Assembly (NCBI GenBank): GCA_025602915.1
Contig: JAHLJZ010000001.1
Span: 496,001 to 560,000, forward strand
Direction: 5' to 3'
Source: Paraphysoderma sedebokerense
Lineage: Eukaryota > Blastocladiomycota > Physodermatomycetes > Physodermatales > Physodermataceae
Length of the DNA stretch: 64,000 bases
The notes below the pieces were generated by a model. The model ran no database searches. It saw only the letters and a list, made by a program, of their open reading frames with translations, and was not told the DNA's origin. Positions 1 through 11,635 of this stretch are shown in pieces. Every line of letters starts with the position of its first letter. Within the stretch, counting starts at the first letter, position 1. The position numbers and the translations under genes were made by a program.

Positions 1-30
1 CACAAATTAACGAATTACTTCATTACTTAG

Positions 31-430
31 TCCAACGGTCGTGCCCCTGTCGTTGCCATGGTTTGGCAAGGAAAGGATGTGATTAGACAAGGTCGTCGCA
101 TGATGGGTGCTACTAACCCCTTACAAGCCGAACCAGTAAGTTTCTCTCTCTCTTTCCTTGTCAATCCAACAAAAATTAATTATTATGCTATTAGGGCACG
201 ATCCGCAACGACTTCTGTATTGCCATGGGTTAGTATCTCTCCGCCTAACTTCCTTTTGCACTTTTTATTCCGAACAAAATTTCGTAATAATTTCATGGTA
301 CTTAGGTCGCAACATCATCCACGGTTCCGACAGCTATGAAAGTGCTGAAAAGGAAATCTCCATGTGGTTCGGTGAGAACGTTGTCGATTGGACAAAGGCT
401 GATGATGAATGGGTTAACGCTGACAACTAA
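31..430 (+). CDS. Nucleoside diphosphate kinase, C-terminal part (5' end outside window)
   Basis: Exons 31-135, 195-228 and 306-430; the exon starting at 31 follows an AG acceptor, so the N-terminal third lies to the left. The enzyme transfers the gamma-phosphate between nucleoside triphosphates and diphosphates through a phosphohistidine. Seen in the sequence: the [12 protein letters not shown] strand-helix, the [16 protein letters not shown] segment, and the catalytic histidine in RNIIHGSDS, followed by the usual C-terminus ([15 protein letters not shown]). Introns of 59 and 77 nt carry clean GT-AG borders and keep the frame. The family normally has about 150 residues and about 110 are visible, so nothing suggests a broken gene. 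Which paralogue this is cannot be told from one copy. Confidence 0.95.
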
Positions 431-708
431 GTGAAGCGGTCTCGCTGTTCAATTGATGGAAATATTGAGTTTAACATGGTGTATTCATAATGGAACCACC
501 TAATAAAGTCATCTGAGTTTATCCTCAACCTTAGGACTTTCAAAGTGTCTTTAAAGTTGGTGCTCGTTTATTACATCGGTAAAAGTACACGGTTTGCTAA
601 AGTGGAAAGACAACCCATCGCTACCATCCAAACCAATTATCAGGCTCAATGCATAACTCATTAGTTTGCTTGATCAAGTACTTTTTCGCATTTGACATAA
701 TCCTAGCA

Positions 709-3700
709 TTACAAAAATCCAATTCCTTTACCGGCCATTAATCCCCCTGTGCCATACATCCGATCGAACTCTTTCAACTGTTTCATTAAGTTCGAATTGG
801 ACTGAAGACTAGGCAACACGTTTTTAAGCGCATCCAGTAAATGACGTTGGTGAATAACTTTGGTGGGTTCTGTTGCAGTAGGAGATGATTCGCGAATCGC
901 AGACAGAGCTGTTATGTGTGAAAAAATTGGTTCATCAATTAATTTATGATAATGCAAACATGGAAAAAAAAATTTGGTGGCTGCGTGGTGAAAGTAGCTC
1001 CACAAGAATATAGGGAAGTCCCAAAACAATTAAAGAGAAGCAGAAGATATAAAAGACAAACCTGCGGCGATACACAAATTCTTGATATCACTACCAGAAT
1101 ATAGGTCTGTCTGTTCCGCAATCCTATGTAGATCGACATCGTCACTCAAAGTGTCGTCTTTTAAATTGATTTTCAAAATTTCTTCGCGAGCTTTTGTGTC
1201 CGGTAAATCCACTAAAATACGACGTGGCATTCTTCGAAGCACGGCTGCGCAAAATAATATTTAGTTGACAATCGTCATGACTCGACAGAGTTTAGATTAG
1301 GCGAAAGACTATTAACCTTCATCTAGTTCAAATGGACGGTTTGTCGAACCCATTACGATTATTCCTTGATTCGATTCAGCCAGTATACCATCCCATTCTG
1401 AAGGTTAAATGATTTAAAATTGAAACATGATAAGATTAATATTGAAAAATTGAAGACAGCACATTTTACTAATACCATACCATTCATGAATTCATTAATA
1501 GTATTCAATGCCCAATGGGGGGTAAAACTCTTGGATCGGGTTTGCAGTAATGAATCAACTTCGTCAATGAAAATAATACATGGTCGAAGTTTTCGAGCAA
1601 GGCGAAATAATGCCCTGACATTCTTTTCGTTTTCGCCAACCCACATCGATTGAACCTTGTGTCACAAAATATTTAAAGCGAGTGGTGAACAACGTGAGTA
1701 ATGTAAGGATGTTGTAGAGATAAAGCTACCTGCGACATTTGAACATTCAAAAAGTTTGCGCCGGATTCGGCTGCCGTTGCTCTGGCAAGCATAGTTTTCC
1801 CCGTGCCAGGAGGGCTTAGAAATGTTTTTACAGATAAAACCAAGTCAATAAATCTGAACAAACCAAGAATATAAAGATAGTCAAAAGATAAGGTACCCGA
1901 ATAGAAGTAATCCAGAGGTACTCTGTCTTAGGATTCCGGTCTGGAATAACCATGGTTTCTGTAAGGGCAGTTGAATAATATCATGAATGATTTGTTTAGG
2001 CTTTTCTAGTCCGCCGATCAATTTGAAGGACGTATGAAGTGACGCTGTTCATTCAAAATCGAAAAATGAAACAAAGTGTAAAATTATGAATATTAATATG
2101 GTACGGAGAACTCCAATAGTTCACCTAATTCCTAATGTTACCTGGCATCACAAGACATTGCTTAAGGATAGTTTCTTCGTGTTGAGACAACTTTGCTTTT
2201 CCGTCCGCTATAGCTTTCGCCAATTTCAGAAGACTCTTTGCACCAGCAGATAGTTCTTGCTTCTCATCTTTTCCCTGCGACAGCAAGCCACCAAAAGTTG
2301 CCGGAGCCATGAATTGCTTGAAGGAATCCTGATAATCAAAAAACCTAGATAGACTATTTTCAAAATCTGATAATGTAACCTTCAACGAATTGTCAGATGT
2401 TATTGGTATTGACGAAGGGGACGCCGGCGCCGAAAGAATTGACGACATAGTGTATGATAAGATTTTTTCGATCTGTACAGGTGCCAAGAATTGTGAAGAA
2501 ACTCCAGAAAGGCGACGTAGAACAGGCAATGGCGGTGTTGATTCCTCGTTGCATATGAATATGTCTTCAAAAGAGTACGGGAGCGATATACCACAGCATT
2601 GTGCAGCAATCCCAAATTCAATCAGATTGGAGTCTGCAACTATTTGCCTATAATCTTTATCTAATTGCCGTCTGAAGTCTCGCAAAACAGAAGTTGCAGT
2701 ATTGGAATGGAGGTCACCTGTCGGCAGGATGGGAACTACGCTGACGCCAAGATATTTGTCTAAAGGCGTTTTGAAATCTAAGCGAGGAGTTGTCTTGGAT
2801 CGGTTTATCAAAGTTTGTATTGAAGGAGGAGTTGTAGAATGCCCATCTACACGGAGCGCGCTTCCTTTGTCATCATCATCAGTTGAATTTTCGTCTTCTA
2901 TCAGCATGAATGCTCCTTCGTCGTCTTCGAGTTCATCCTCGTCCCTAGCCGAACGGATTGAGCGGATAACTTGAAATAATCCCGACTCGTCAGTACCGTA
3001 TTTAACGGATGGTTTTGTTTCGGTTTTCGGAGTGATTATGGCGAATGGCGGCAGTGTATTATCGAGTTGAGCTTTAGTTACTGCTTCCAAGAATGAAAGA
3101 ATAGCAGAATGCCTAATTTCGGAACTATCAGCATCGGACGGGACAACGGAACGTTCAAATATCTGCAATAAGTCGTGATAAAATATGATTTTTGGCCTAT
3201 GAGGATTGCGCGAAAGCAGATCATGCAAAAATTCTTGGACTTTGATAGATATAAACTCATGCGGTTCAAGTATCTCCGGGGGAGCGGTGTATGGGGGAAC
3301 GATATTGTATGGTTTGATTGATTGGGTTGGTAATGAGGAATTCGGTGTTAAATAAGGAATGTGCCAAGGATACGGAATTTCAACTTTGTCGGTTTTTGAT
3401 ATTGTCGAGCCATCATTGTCATCATCCCGTGACGACGATTTTAATAATTTTTCAATGGGCGGAGGTAGAGGGATCGGGGGTCTCTTGGTTTCTCGGTTCC
3501 CGGGTGTTACTATACTTGCAATCATGTTGCCCCCGATAGGTTGGAACGAAAACCTTCCATCTTTAGATCGAATATCTGGATCATTATCGGATCTCGCCAT
3601 GATCGACTCAACAGGCGGAACCCGCTGAAAAATATCGATGTTTTTTATAGCAATGAAATCAGCAGAATTCTCCTTCGCTATGAGCTTTGAGAGCTTCTCC

Positions 3701-4362
3701 AAATATATTTCAGATCCCTTAAATGGACATGACAACACAATTAGACCCGATGATACCGAAGGCAAAAAGGAAAGATGAGAGACAGTTTTCTCATTCAACA
3801 AAGGCTTTATGGTATCCGATAACTGTTTCCTCGATGATGGCGAAACTGGGTATGACGGGTTATTCCATGATTCGTCAATTTGATCTGGCGAAACTACTCT
3901 TTGGTCAAGATGTGATAGGACAGGAACGGGTGTATTGACTAAAGTGGCAATATGGGATTTCAACGCTCGCCCTTTAAGTTCCTTTGGTATATATTTGGAT
4001 TTCCATGAAGGCGATTTTGATGACGGATTCTTCGAGGCCGACTCCGATTTATGGCGCAAAGAAATGATAATCGGTGATATTATCGACGAAATAATGGTCG
4101 ACAAGGGGTATCTATAAACACTTCTGTTACGAATATAGGAAGCACGACCATTACGAAAAGCAGATATCATGCTAGTTTTGCGAATAATTCCGGTGGATAC
4201 GATAGTATTCCTCGAGATTGTTCCCTCGATTCCTGAGTCCCTGACGAGGTAACGTGTAAACAAGGAACGCTCAGGAGTAAATCTCCGAGCATTGCACAAT
4301 GATTTATTTTTACCAATATGTATCTCCCCTGGCAAACGAGTAAGCCGAAATACATTTTCCAT
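709..4362 (-). CDS. Large mitochondrial-type AAA ATPase (Msp1/ATAD1-like AAA domain at the C-terminus)
   Basis: Seven exons, read downwards: 4362-2142, 2044-1897, 1814-1730, 1655-1481, 1397-1317, 1244-1062, 908-709; 1030 residues with all phases consistent. The N-terminus is rich in Arg, Ser and hydroxylated residues with few acids, compatible with a mitochondrial presequence. About 740 residues of poorly conserved sequence follow. The AAA module starts near residue 745 ([12 protein letters not shown]), with Walker A GPPGTGKT (790-797), Walker B CIIFIDE (844-850), sensor 1 GSTNRP (893-898) and arginine fingers in RRMPRR (907-912). The AAA module resembles the meiotic-clade/Msp1 group, which remodels or extracts membrane proteins. 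The long N-terminal region resembles fungal mitochondrial AAA proteins of about 1000 residues. The exact substrate is unknown. The gene is head to head with the Skt5-like gene. Confidence 0.9.
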
Positions 4363-4675
4363 TTGGGTGGGTTAAAAATGGAAATAAAAATCATTAATCA
4401 AGCCTCGATGTTCATACATTGGGACTATGCTTCTGCTGAACTCTATTGGTAATTCGTGAAATAAACAAAAGCATAATTATTATTTCAGTTTATCGGAATA
4501 CTATGTCTGATTTAGCTTTGCAAATGATGCGAATACATATTAAAACGGTTAACCGCGAAAATCAATTAAACCTGAAACCGGCACTCCAAGGCCGCCTGCC
4601 TCTCCCTTCCTCCATGGCTTGCATCTCATATTCCTCAATTTCAACCGTAAACTTGATTTCAAATTATTGAGGATA
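4363..4675. promoter_or_regulatory. Divergent promoter between the AAA ATPase and Skt5/Chs4-like genes
   Basis: This 313-bp AT-rich stretch separates two start codons pointing away from each other. I see no open frame that would be a gene and no clear TATA element that can be assigned to either side. Confidence 0.5.
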
Positions 4676-7600
4676 ATGGAAGCAACTCAGTGCAGTGGGA
4701 GTAGCTCGCCGCCCAAGAAGAATATTATTACTCTCGATCTTGATAATATCTCGGAGAATGATATCCTTCCTTTAATTACTCGACTCCTCGAGCAGCAGGC
4801 TAAAAGTGTCCGCAACACCGACGACGATATAGAAACTCAAGCGCAACCAATTTCCGAAGAAGTTGTGGAGACAGTAACGAAGTTATTGGACAGAACCCTT
4901 ACTAGAAGGCATTCAACTCGTCGGCAGAAAAGCCTGGAGAGACAAAGCTCAGTTGAAGATGATGATGGCGGTGTCCCGCAGGATGTTGGACAGCAGGCAC
5001 CGGAGAACTCCCTCATAGAAAATATGTTACAGACAGAAGATTTGATAAATCAAGTTGCAAGTTTAACACTCGAACGAACGGCTGCAGACGGTAGGCATAA
5101 TAAGGTTCAGGTGTTGCTCTGTATGTAAGCTAAGCATTAACTTAAAATCTGTTGACAGAGCCGACAGATGAGATTTCACCTTTACAAGATTCGCCGACTA
5201 CCATGTCTGCATTGTTGACGATAGAGAATTCAAGCTCACTTGACGCAGAATTAGATCAGTTAACTTTTTCTGCTGAGAATAGTCAGCTCGAAACTCAGTC
5301 GAACCCAATGCTCAACGAGAGTCAAATGCAACCGGCGATTCCGAGCGAGGCACCGGCAGGAGCTTTCATCAACACTGCCTATAGTAACGTATTCAACCAG
5401 GAAAGAGTGACTGAGGAGATGCGATCAGAGTTATTTTCGAAAGTATCGATGATGATGCATCAGGAAAGCCTACAAAATGGATATATAACCGGCGAATGTC
5501 AAATCGAGCAATTGCCGACTACGGAAAATTCAAATGTGACTGACGTAACCATGAATGCAGAAACTACGAGCTCACCCGTTATCCTCCCACCGCCGTTACC
5601 ACCAAAAGACGAAGAAAAACCTCGTCCCTTTACTAGAAGACTCACTCTCACGTCAAGCTCTGACAGACCGCTCCCGCCTAAACCAGAAGAGTTTGGTTAT
5701 CAATCAGTGCAGAACCAGCACCCACCACCATCAATATTAAGTAGTATATCTGTGTCATTGCCCAACATGAATTCTATTTCGCTGCCGGATTCGCGCCCAG
5801 CTTCGGTTGCATCGTCTTCATCACTATCTACGCCTGCATTATCGGTACAAAATGAACTTTTGCCACCTCCTCATCGCCCCCGACCAACTTCAGATCCAAT
5901 TGGTCCGGCAGTTCACTTGTCGAATCTGGAATCGTTCGACTCCAACCGGAATAGGTCTCGAGCTTCGTCAGTTCCGGCGTCAGCGAACCAAAATCAACTT
6001 GATCAGCAGCATAATCCTCAAAATACAGATTCTCAGCCTCCAAGATCCAAAAGTCCTCATCCTCCCCGTGGTGTATCGAAATCGAGGTCACCAGTCCACG
6101 TTCCTCAGCAGGCCCCTCCAGATGTTCCTCCATTACCGACAACTGTCATTGTACCAACGTCCTCTGTTGCTGAATCCCCTCAGACTCCTCATAATGTGCT
6201 ACCAAATAATAATTATCTTCCGCGGACAATTGCGCATGTTCCCTCGTCACAGGCCACCCCTCCCCAATTCTTCCGGCCCTTCCTGCAAGGGGGGCTTCAG
6301 CAGCAACCAGTTCCTCAACAGCATTATGTTAATTCAAACAACGTGCCTGCATCCAATATTCCTCCACGACAAGCAAGTTTCTATTCAAATCAAGCTTCCC
6401 GGCCCCGTCCTGGACCTCTACCGGTTCCCAATGCGTCACCAAATCATGATGCCCCTTACAATCCTGGTCAATCCCCGCCAATCTTTCAAAACCTAGCGCC
6501 CCCCAGACCACCTCCTCATTTCGTTTTACACAACTCTATGCCACAAAATCGACCATCCGTGCAATATATACCACTTCCTGTGTCTCAGAGTAGTCCACAC
6601 ATTCCCGCCAGTCTTTCTTCGAATCGTCCCCCACAAATTTCGCCGCAAATGCCGCTTAGTAGTCCTTTCCAACACAATCCGTCTTATCGTCCGCAATTTG
6701 TTCCTCAGAACTCACCTTCACCTAACCGACCACCTACGAACATCGCCAGCTTTGCTGGCGCTTCCTATAACGGTAAAGATTTAACACCAATGCCGCTTCT
6801 CCCTGCAGCAGCAAGACCTAATGCGACTTACCGACCGCAGAGCTCGTCGTCGCCTCCCCAGTTACCTTCAAATTCTAACAATGTCGCTGGCACATCTTAC
6901 TACAATACTGCTCTTGACAAAGATTTGGCACCCACGCAACGGCCTTACCGCCCTCCAATTTTCGCCGGTCGCCCTGCCCCTTCCGTAAGACCGCCATCTC
7001 AGCAAACCGCGGACCAGTATTCGTACTCTTCCGCTTCGCAAAGCTTCTTAAGTGCGATAGAGGACCGCCGAATTGAGGCCTCCAAGTCGAAAGATCCGTC
7101 ATTGCTAGTTGAATATGGAAAATATATATTGAGAGAGGCTCTAAAATTACCACCTAATGATCCCATCAGACTGAAATTGTTTCAAGAAGGCTTCGAAGTG
7201 ATAAGGAAGACAGCCGATGAGAGTTCAGTGAAGTTGGGTCATCCGGAGGGACAATTCTTCATGGCCGAATGGTAATTTAAGTGATTTCCACCTATTGTGC
7301 TTTTCCGTGAAATTTGTACTCATTTTCATGTTTGTCTATTTTTTACCACCGCCTCTCGTTATCTGTAATTTAGCTACCGAAAAGGGGCATTCGGAGCGTC
7401 TCAATCACACGAAAAGGCATTCCAACTGTACACTCAGGCATCAAAACAGGGACATGCGGCGGCCACATATCACCGAGCTCTTTGTTATGAATTGGGCCAC
7501 GGAGTGAAACCGAACTTTGCGAAAGCAATTGCTCTATATCGGTCTGCGGCGGCGAATGGGATTACGGCCAGCGCATCCAAATTGGGTGTAATACATCTAA

Positions 7601-8022
7601 AAGGACTGTTAAAACAAAAAATCAATATTCGAGAAGCTTTGGTTTGTGCTACAACGATCTTTTGCCCCGATCTCGGAGATATGTGCACTGACGTCTCTTT
7701 CATTTTTTGGTTTTATTAGCTTTGGTTAAAACGAGCATCTGCAGATGCCAGCCCTTCTAATCCATATGCGTTATATGCTCTCTTTCTTCTCGGATGTCAC
7801 TACGAAACTTCAAATCTTGCCTACGACAGAGATTATGCTTTCCAATTTTTCCTTCAGGGAGCAGAATTAGGGCATGGCCCTTGTATGTACAAAGCCGCGA
7901 AGTGCCTTGAACAGGGGGTCGGTGTTGCTCCAAATCCACAGGAGGCAGATTTCTGGATGAGAAAGGCCAGATCCCAAGGGATTGACGAAAGAGCGATAGG
8001 CAATATTCCGATTCCAGTTTAA
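4676..8022 (+). CDS. Skt5/Chs4-type chitin synthase regulator with Sel1-like repeats
   Basis: Exons 4676-5090, 5159-7271, 7374-7641 and 7720-8022; 1032 residues. Skt5/Chs4 proteins bind and localise chitin synthase at sites of wall growth. Residues 1 to about 770 are low complexity: acidic at first, then very rich in Pro, Ser, Gln and Asn with PPLPPK-type proline motifs. Residues from about 775 to the end form Sel1-like (TPR-related) repeats: LLVEYGKYILREA, FFMAECYRKGAFG, AFQLYTQASKQGHAAATYR, CYELGHGVK, AIALYRSAAANG, ALYALFLLGCHYE, and a last repeat ending near DFWMRKARSQG. The segment KAFQLYTQASKQGHAAATYR followed by ALCYELG is typical of the Skt5/Chs4 family. The end lacks an obvious CaaX box. 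The start is the first ATG after an in-frame stop-free stretch and is slightly uncertain, since an upstream in-frame ATG exists at 4619. Confidence 0.88.
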
Positions 8023-8218
8023 ACTGTTCTTCTATATACACAAAGCGGACGAATCAGACCCGAACGAACAGTGACGTTGCACGTCTTCGTCTGCGTTTCC
8101 AGGTACAGATTAATTCTACAATGTTATGTAATGATAGTGCAACTCCGTACATTGTAATCGAAACTATATGCATATACAAACGGAATAAAAATAATTTAGC
8201 TTGCCAGTCCTTCCTCGT

Positions 8219-9223
8219 CTAAACCGCTATCAAGTGTCTCCAACATTCTAAAACTTCTTCCAGATCCCGCGATACTCCAACCCCGTTTAGAAATTGATTT
8301 GAACTCCATTGAATCTTCACTTTGTCTATTGACCAATCAGATATACCTTCTTTCTCATTCAGGATACTCCCTGACGACTGCTCAACAGGAGATATATGAG
8401 GTATCACAGAATGTAACAAAATCCACTTAGTTTGAAAGTCTTGTTTGACTTGACTAGAAATCAAAGACAGTAAATGAACCGCAGTGAGAAGACATTTCGT
8501 CAAAAAATCGGTTGGATTCTTGGAACCCTGATTTGCACTTGATTGAGCAGAGACAGACGTAAGTGGAGAGTACGAGGTCGTAGGATTTCGATTTTCCGAG
8601 TTTCCTTCTTCTGAATCTGCTTCGAAATCAAAATCAAATTCGAAGCTATTGTCTGATAATTTCATTAGTTCAAAGTGCTTAGTTAAACCTGATTCCGATT
8701 CCGATTCGGCTGTCGCATTTTTCTTCTTCGTTTTTGATTTCTTTTTCTTCGGCTTCTCAAGAGTATGAGTATCTTTTCTCTGCAATTCTATAACCCTGGC
8801 TTGCCACAATATTGTGAAGTCGTTTTCAACTCTTTGAATGCTATCGATGATGTTTCTCATTTTTCGTAACTCGCTTTTCATGCGTTGGACTATGACCTCC
8901 CGATTTCGAAGTAGTTTTGTAATTAATATACTAGAAACAGAGTCTGAACCATCAATCCATGACGCAGGGTCGACTGATGCCAGTTTGAGTGATGGCGATG
9001 ATTTAGAACAAGCATGAATATCTCGGATCTGCGAATTGGTCGAGTCAATGGATGATAGTAGAGTTAAAGTTGTAGCCTGGGATGAATTGTATGACTTGAG
9101 GTGGGCAATGATCGGCGAAAGATTACGATGATATAGAGAAAGGCAGGAGAGAGTTTGTGGGGAGAATGATTCGGTATTTTTTGACATTCCTATGTTACAT
9201 AAATTGGAAAAAGATAACTTCAC
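8219..9223 (-). CDS. Uncharacterised protein, possibly AIRIM/C1orf109-like
   Basis: A single open frame of 334 residues. A second in-frame Met at 9187 is an equally plausible start. The middle carries a Lys-rich stretch (about residues 153-170, KPKKKKSKTKKK) that could be a nuclear or nucleolar signal. An acidic Ser/Glu tract follows, with helical segments on both sides. The order of helices (a segment like KLLRNREVIVQRMKSELRKM, then a helix ending QVKQDFQTKWILLHSV) resembles animal C1orf109/AIRIM, a factor that works with the AFG2 ATPase in ribosome maturation. That similarity is judged by eye and is weak; the basic tract fits but does not prove it. The 3' end faces the Skt5-like gene, with 196 bp between the stop codons. 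Confidence 0.55.
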   Translation of the reverse strand: MKLSFSNLCNIGMSKNTESFSPQTLSCLSLYHRNLSPIIAHLKSYNSSQATTLTLLSSIDSTNSQIRDIHACSKSSPSLKLASVDPASWIDGSDSVSSILITKLLRNREVIVQRMKSELRKMRNIIDSIQRVENDFTILWQARVIELQRKDTHTLEKPKKKKSKTKKKNATAESESESGLTKHFELMKLSDNSFEFDFDFEADSEEGNSENRNPTTSYSPLTSVSAQSSANQGSKNPTDFLTKCLLTAVHLLSLISSQVKQDFQTKWILLHSVIPHISPVEQSSGSILNEKEGISDWSIDKVKIQWSSNQFLNGVGVSRDLEEVLECWRHLIAV

Positions 9224-9592
9224 CGATTTGAGCGGGAAAGCACAAAGGGCGGGCCGTCCAGAAAATTCAAAGGTGAAGCCAACACGAACTACTCAATCCG
9301 GGACTGACTAGGTCTGACAACGGAAACTGAACCATACAATAATGGCTAATTAGATTGTTATTCCTCGACCGTATGCGTCTAAATTTGTTTATAAACAAGA
9401 TTTAGTCGGTTCTGTCGCATCGTCGTCAGAGGAAATGGAGCTGATTAACAGTCCAAACCAGCTCAAAATATCACATTGGCATCTGCAATTGGGTTTGCCT
9501 TCCTCCTTCTTCTCTGAACAGTAGGAGGATATGTGATAGACATCATTTGGTTGATCCTTTTGTGGCTTTTATTTACACAAGTATCTGAAATT
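9224..9592. other. Intergenic, no gene seen
   Basis: This 369-bp stretch lies upstream of the 8219-9223 gene and downstream of the FIBP gene, both on the minus strand. It presumably holds the promoter of the former and the terminator of the latter. The short open frames are not convincing. Confidence 0.4.
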
Positions 9593-11436
9593 TTACGTCT
9601 TATGATATCGACTATACAGCTTTATGCTGGCCAATTTGATACCATTCAGCAATCTCGCGAAACTAGGTTGATATTGCTGCTTAGATTGTGCATTCATACA
9701 ACCCAAGTTACTAAATTGATTCACCATAATATCAAAGAAACTTTCCAAATCCGCCGCTGTCCATTCCAGTGCTATGCATGGTTCCACAATCTTTTCTACT
9801 AGATTGATGAAAATATCACGAAGCTCCTTCGATTGTGATAACCCTGCTCCAATCCCCAATACATTTCGAACTAGTGTTCGAAATTGAGTTTGTAGCGATT
9901 TTTCAGTCGTGACTGAATCAGAAGGAAGGTTGTTCGAAACAAGTTGGCGATATTCTTCCATATTATCTTTAGAATTGAGAAAAATAGCTTTGACTTCTCG
10001 AACATCGGACGCAATGGTGGGGTCCACATCTTCCATGGCAAATGCACTGCTTGTTGTCCAAAAGCGCATAAACACTGAAGCGCAATATTCGAAGTCGGCG
10101 AAACTTAATATAGACAGTTTCTTCTTAGAGGTATCAAGGCGGTTGATGTTGATGAAGTTAATATGCGCGTATTGACTGCAAGAATCAGACCGAGTAGAAA
10201 TAGTCAGTTGGGATATTCGAAACAAAACGGATTAATTAATGAATAAAAGAACCTAGCAAGACTTCTAGTCAAAAGAAAATCTTTCTGTATTATCTCCACT
10301 AATTCTCCTTCAGCATCCTCGACCCTTTTTTGAATACGCTTTAAGTTATCAAACTATGGGATCGGCTATAAGGTTAGGAGCATGATATCGAGAAGCAAAA
10401 TTTGAGGATCAACGGACCTGCCTCCTGCAGCAAGGAAGAAGTATTCTTGTCCGCTCACAAATATCATCCAAATCTTTCCTTGACCTTGAGTTTAACTTTT
10501 TCCCAAGGAATTCCCTCATAACAATTTCATCGAATGAGTAATACCTGTGACGTTAAAGCAGTACAGTTACGACCAGTGCAAGATTCAACCAAGTCAATTG
10601 AGAAAATAACAACTACTGTTCAATTAAATCCTTTTTGGCTTCTAAACTCATTGGAAAGAGGAAGCCAGAATTGACAAAACTACGTGGCCGATGCAAGAAG
10701 TGCTCCATCATTTCAAACTGCCTATAGTGTGATAATACATAGCTTTTCATAATCTGACTAGAAGGTTTCTTTTCACCGGCCGCATTATTGATTCTGGTTT
10801 GTAATGACGATTTTCCGTTAACCGAGCTGTCGTGAGCTAGGGATAGACTTGGTTGGTTTTGGGGAGTTGAAGGTCGGTTTGGACTATGTTCTAGTCTTGG
10901 ACTTTCGCTGTGGGGTGTATGCGACGAAGACGGCGGCTTTGATGAGGGTCGCGATACTTTGGATGTTTGACTATTTTCGAATGACGGGATCCACTCTTTA
11001 CTGTTATTTTGGTTTATAAAGCTATTTCGCTGGCTCGATGGTACCGATATATTAGCGATGTCATTTTCTTTATCTTTCTCTTTCCTCGACGTCGGTACTT
11101 CTTTATCTTTCAATTTACCATCGAGTGATAGGAAAGGAGGTCCTAACGATGTGACGCTGTTGGTTCGAGATTTCGGTCTATAAAAAGAAAGATTGGAAAG
11201 CGTTGAAAAAAATGGGGAGGACGGTTGAGGATTGGGTTGTTGTGCTGGAGGGGCTGGGAATGTGTTGCTAATTCGAAAAGCTGCTGTTTGCTCGACTAGG
11301 AACGGATTGTTACTTCTACGGCTTAAATGGGGATTCAATACAATATTTTCCTACCGCTGTGACCCATCAGCCATAGCTGATATATAGATTGGTCGATGAA
11401 AGCCGAATCGGTGACAAACACTGTGAAGTCAGACAT
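9593..11436 (-). CDS. FIBP homologue (acidic FGF intracellular-binding protein family) with a disordered insert
   Basis: Exons 11436-11355, 11295-10617, 10544-10418, 10353-10253 and 10175-9593; 523 residues. The first exon gives [27 protein letters not shown], matching the family N-terminus. After [10 protein letters not shown] comes an insert of about 170 residues rich in Ser, Pro, Asn and Gln. The family core then resumes: [91 protein letters not shown]. Human FIBP is about 360 residues, so the extra length is mostly the insert. Function is poorly known in any organism; animal FIBP binds intracellular FGF1, which cannot be its role in a fungus. Every splice junction keeps frame and falls inside conserved blocks, so the model is strong. 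It lies tandem with MTO1, 199 bp downstream of the MTO1 stop. Confidence 0.9.
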
Positions 11437-11635
11437 TTGCAGTTATACTGGTGGGAATGATAAGCAGGACTTTGACAGATCTGGGTTGAGATTATTGCAC
11501 GAGCCGGGCTTCACAAATTAGGGCGCAACTAGAGCGGTACGGCCATTATCATTTCATCCAGGACAATAAGTTATTTGATCTACAATTATTCTACATCTAG
11601 TATATACATTTTTGCTATACCCGATCATATACTCA

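Noticed and set aside
5555-6496. Overlapping ORFs inside the Skt5/Chs4-like N-terminus
   Set aside because: They are shadows caused by the biased Pro/Ser/Gln composition of the real frame.
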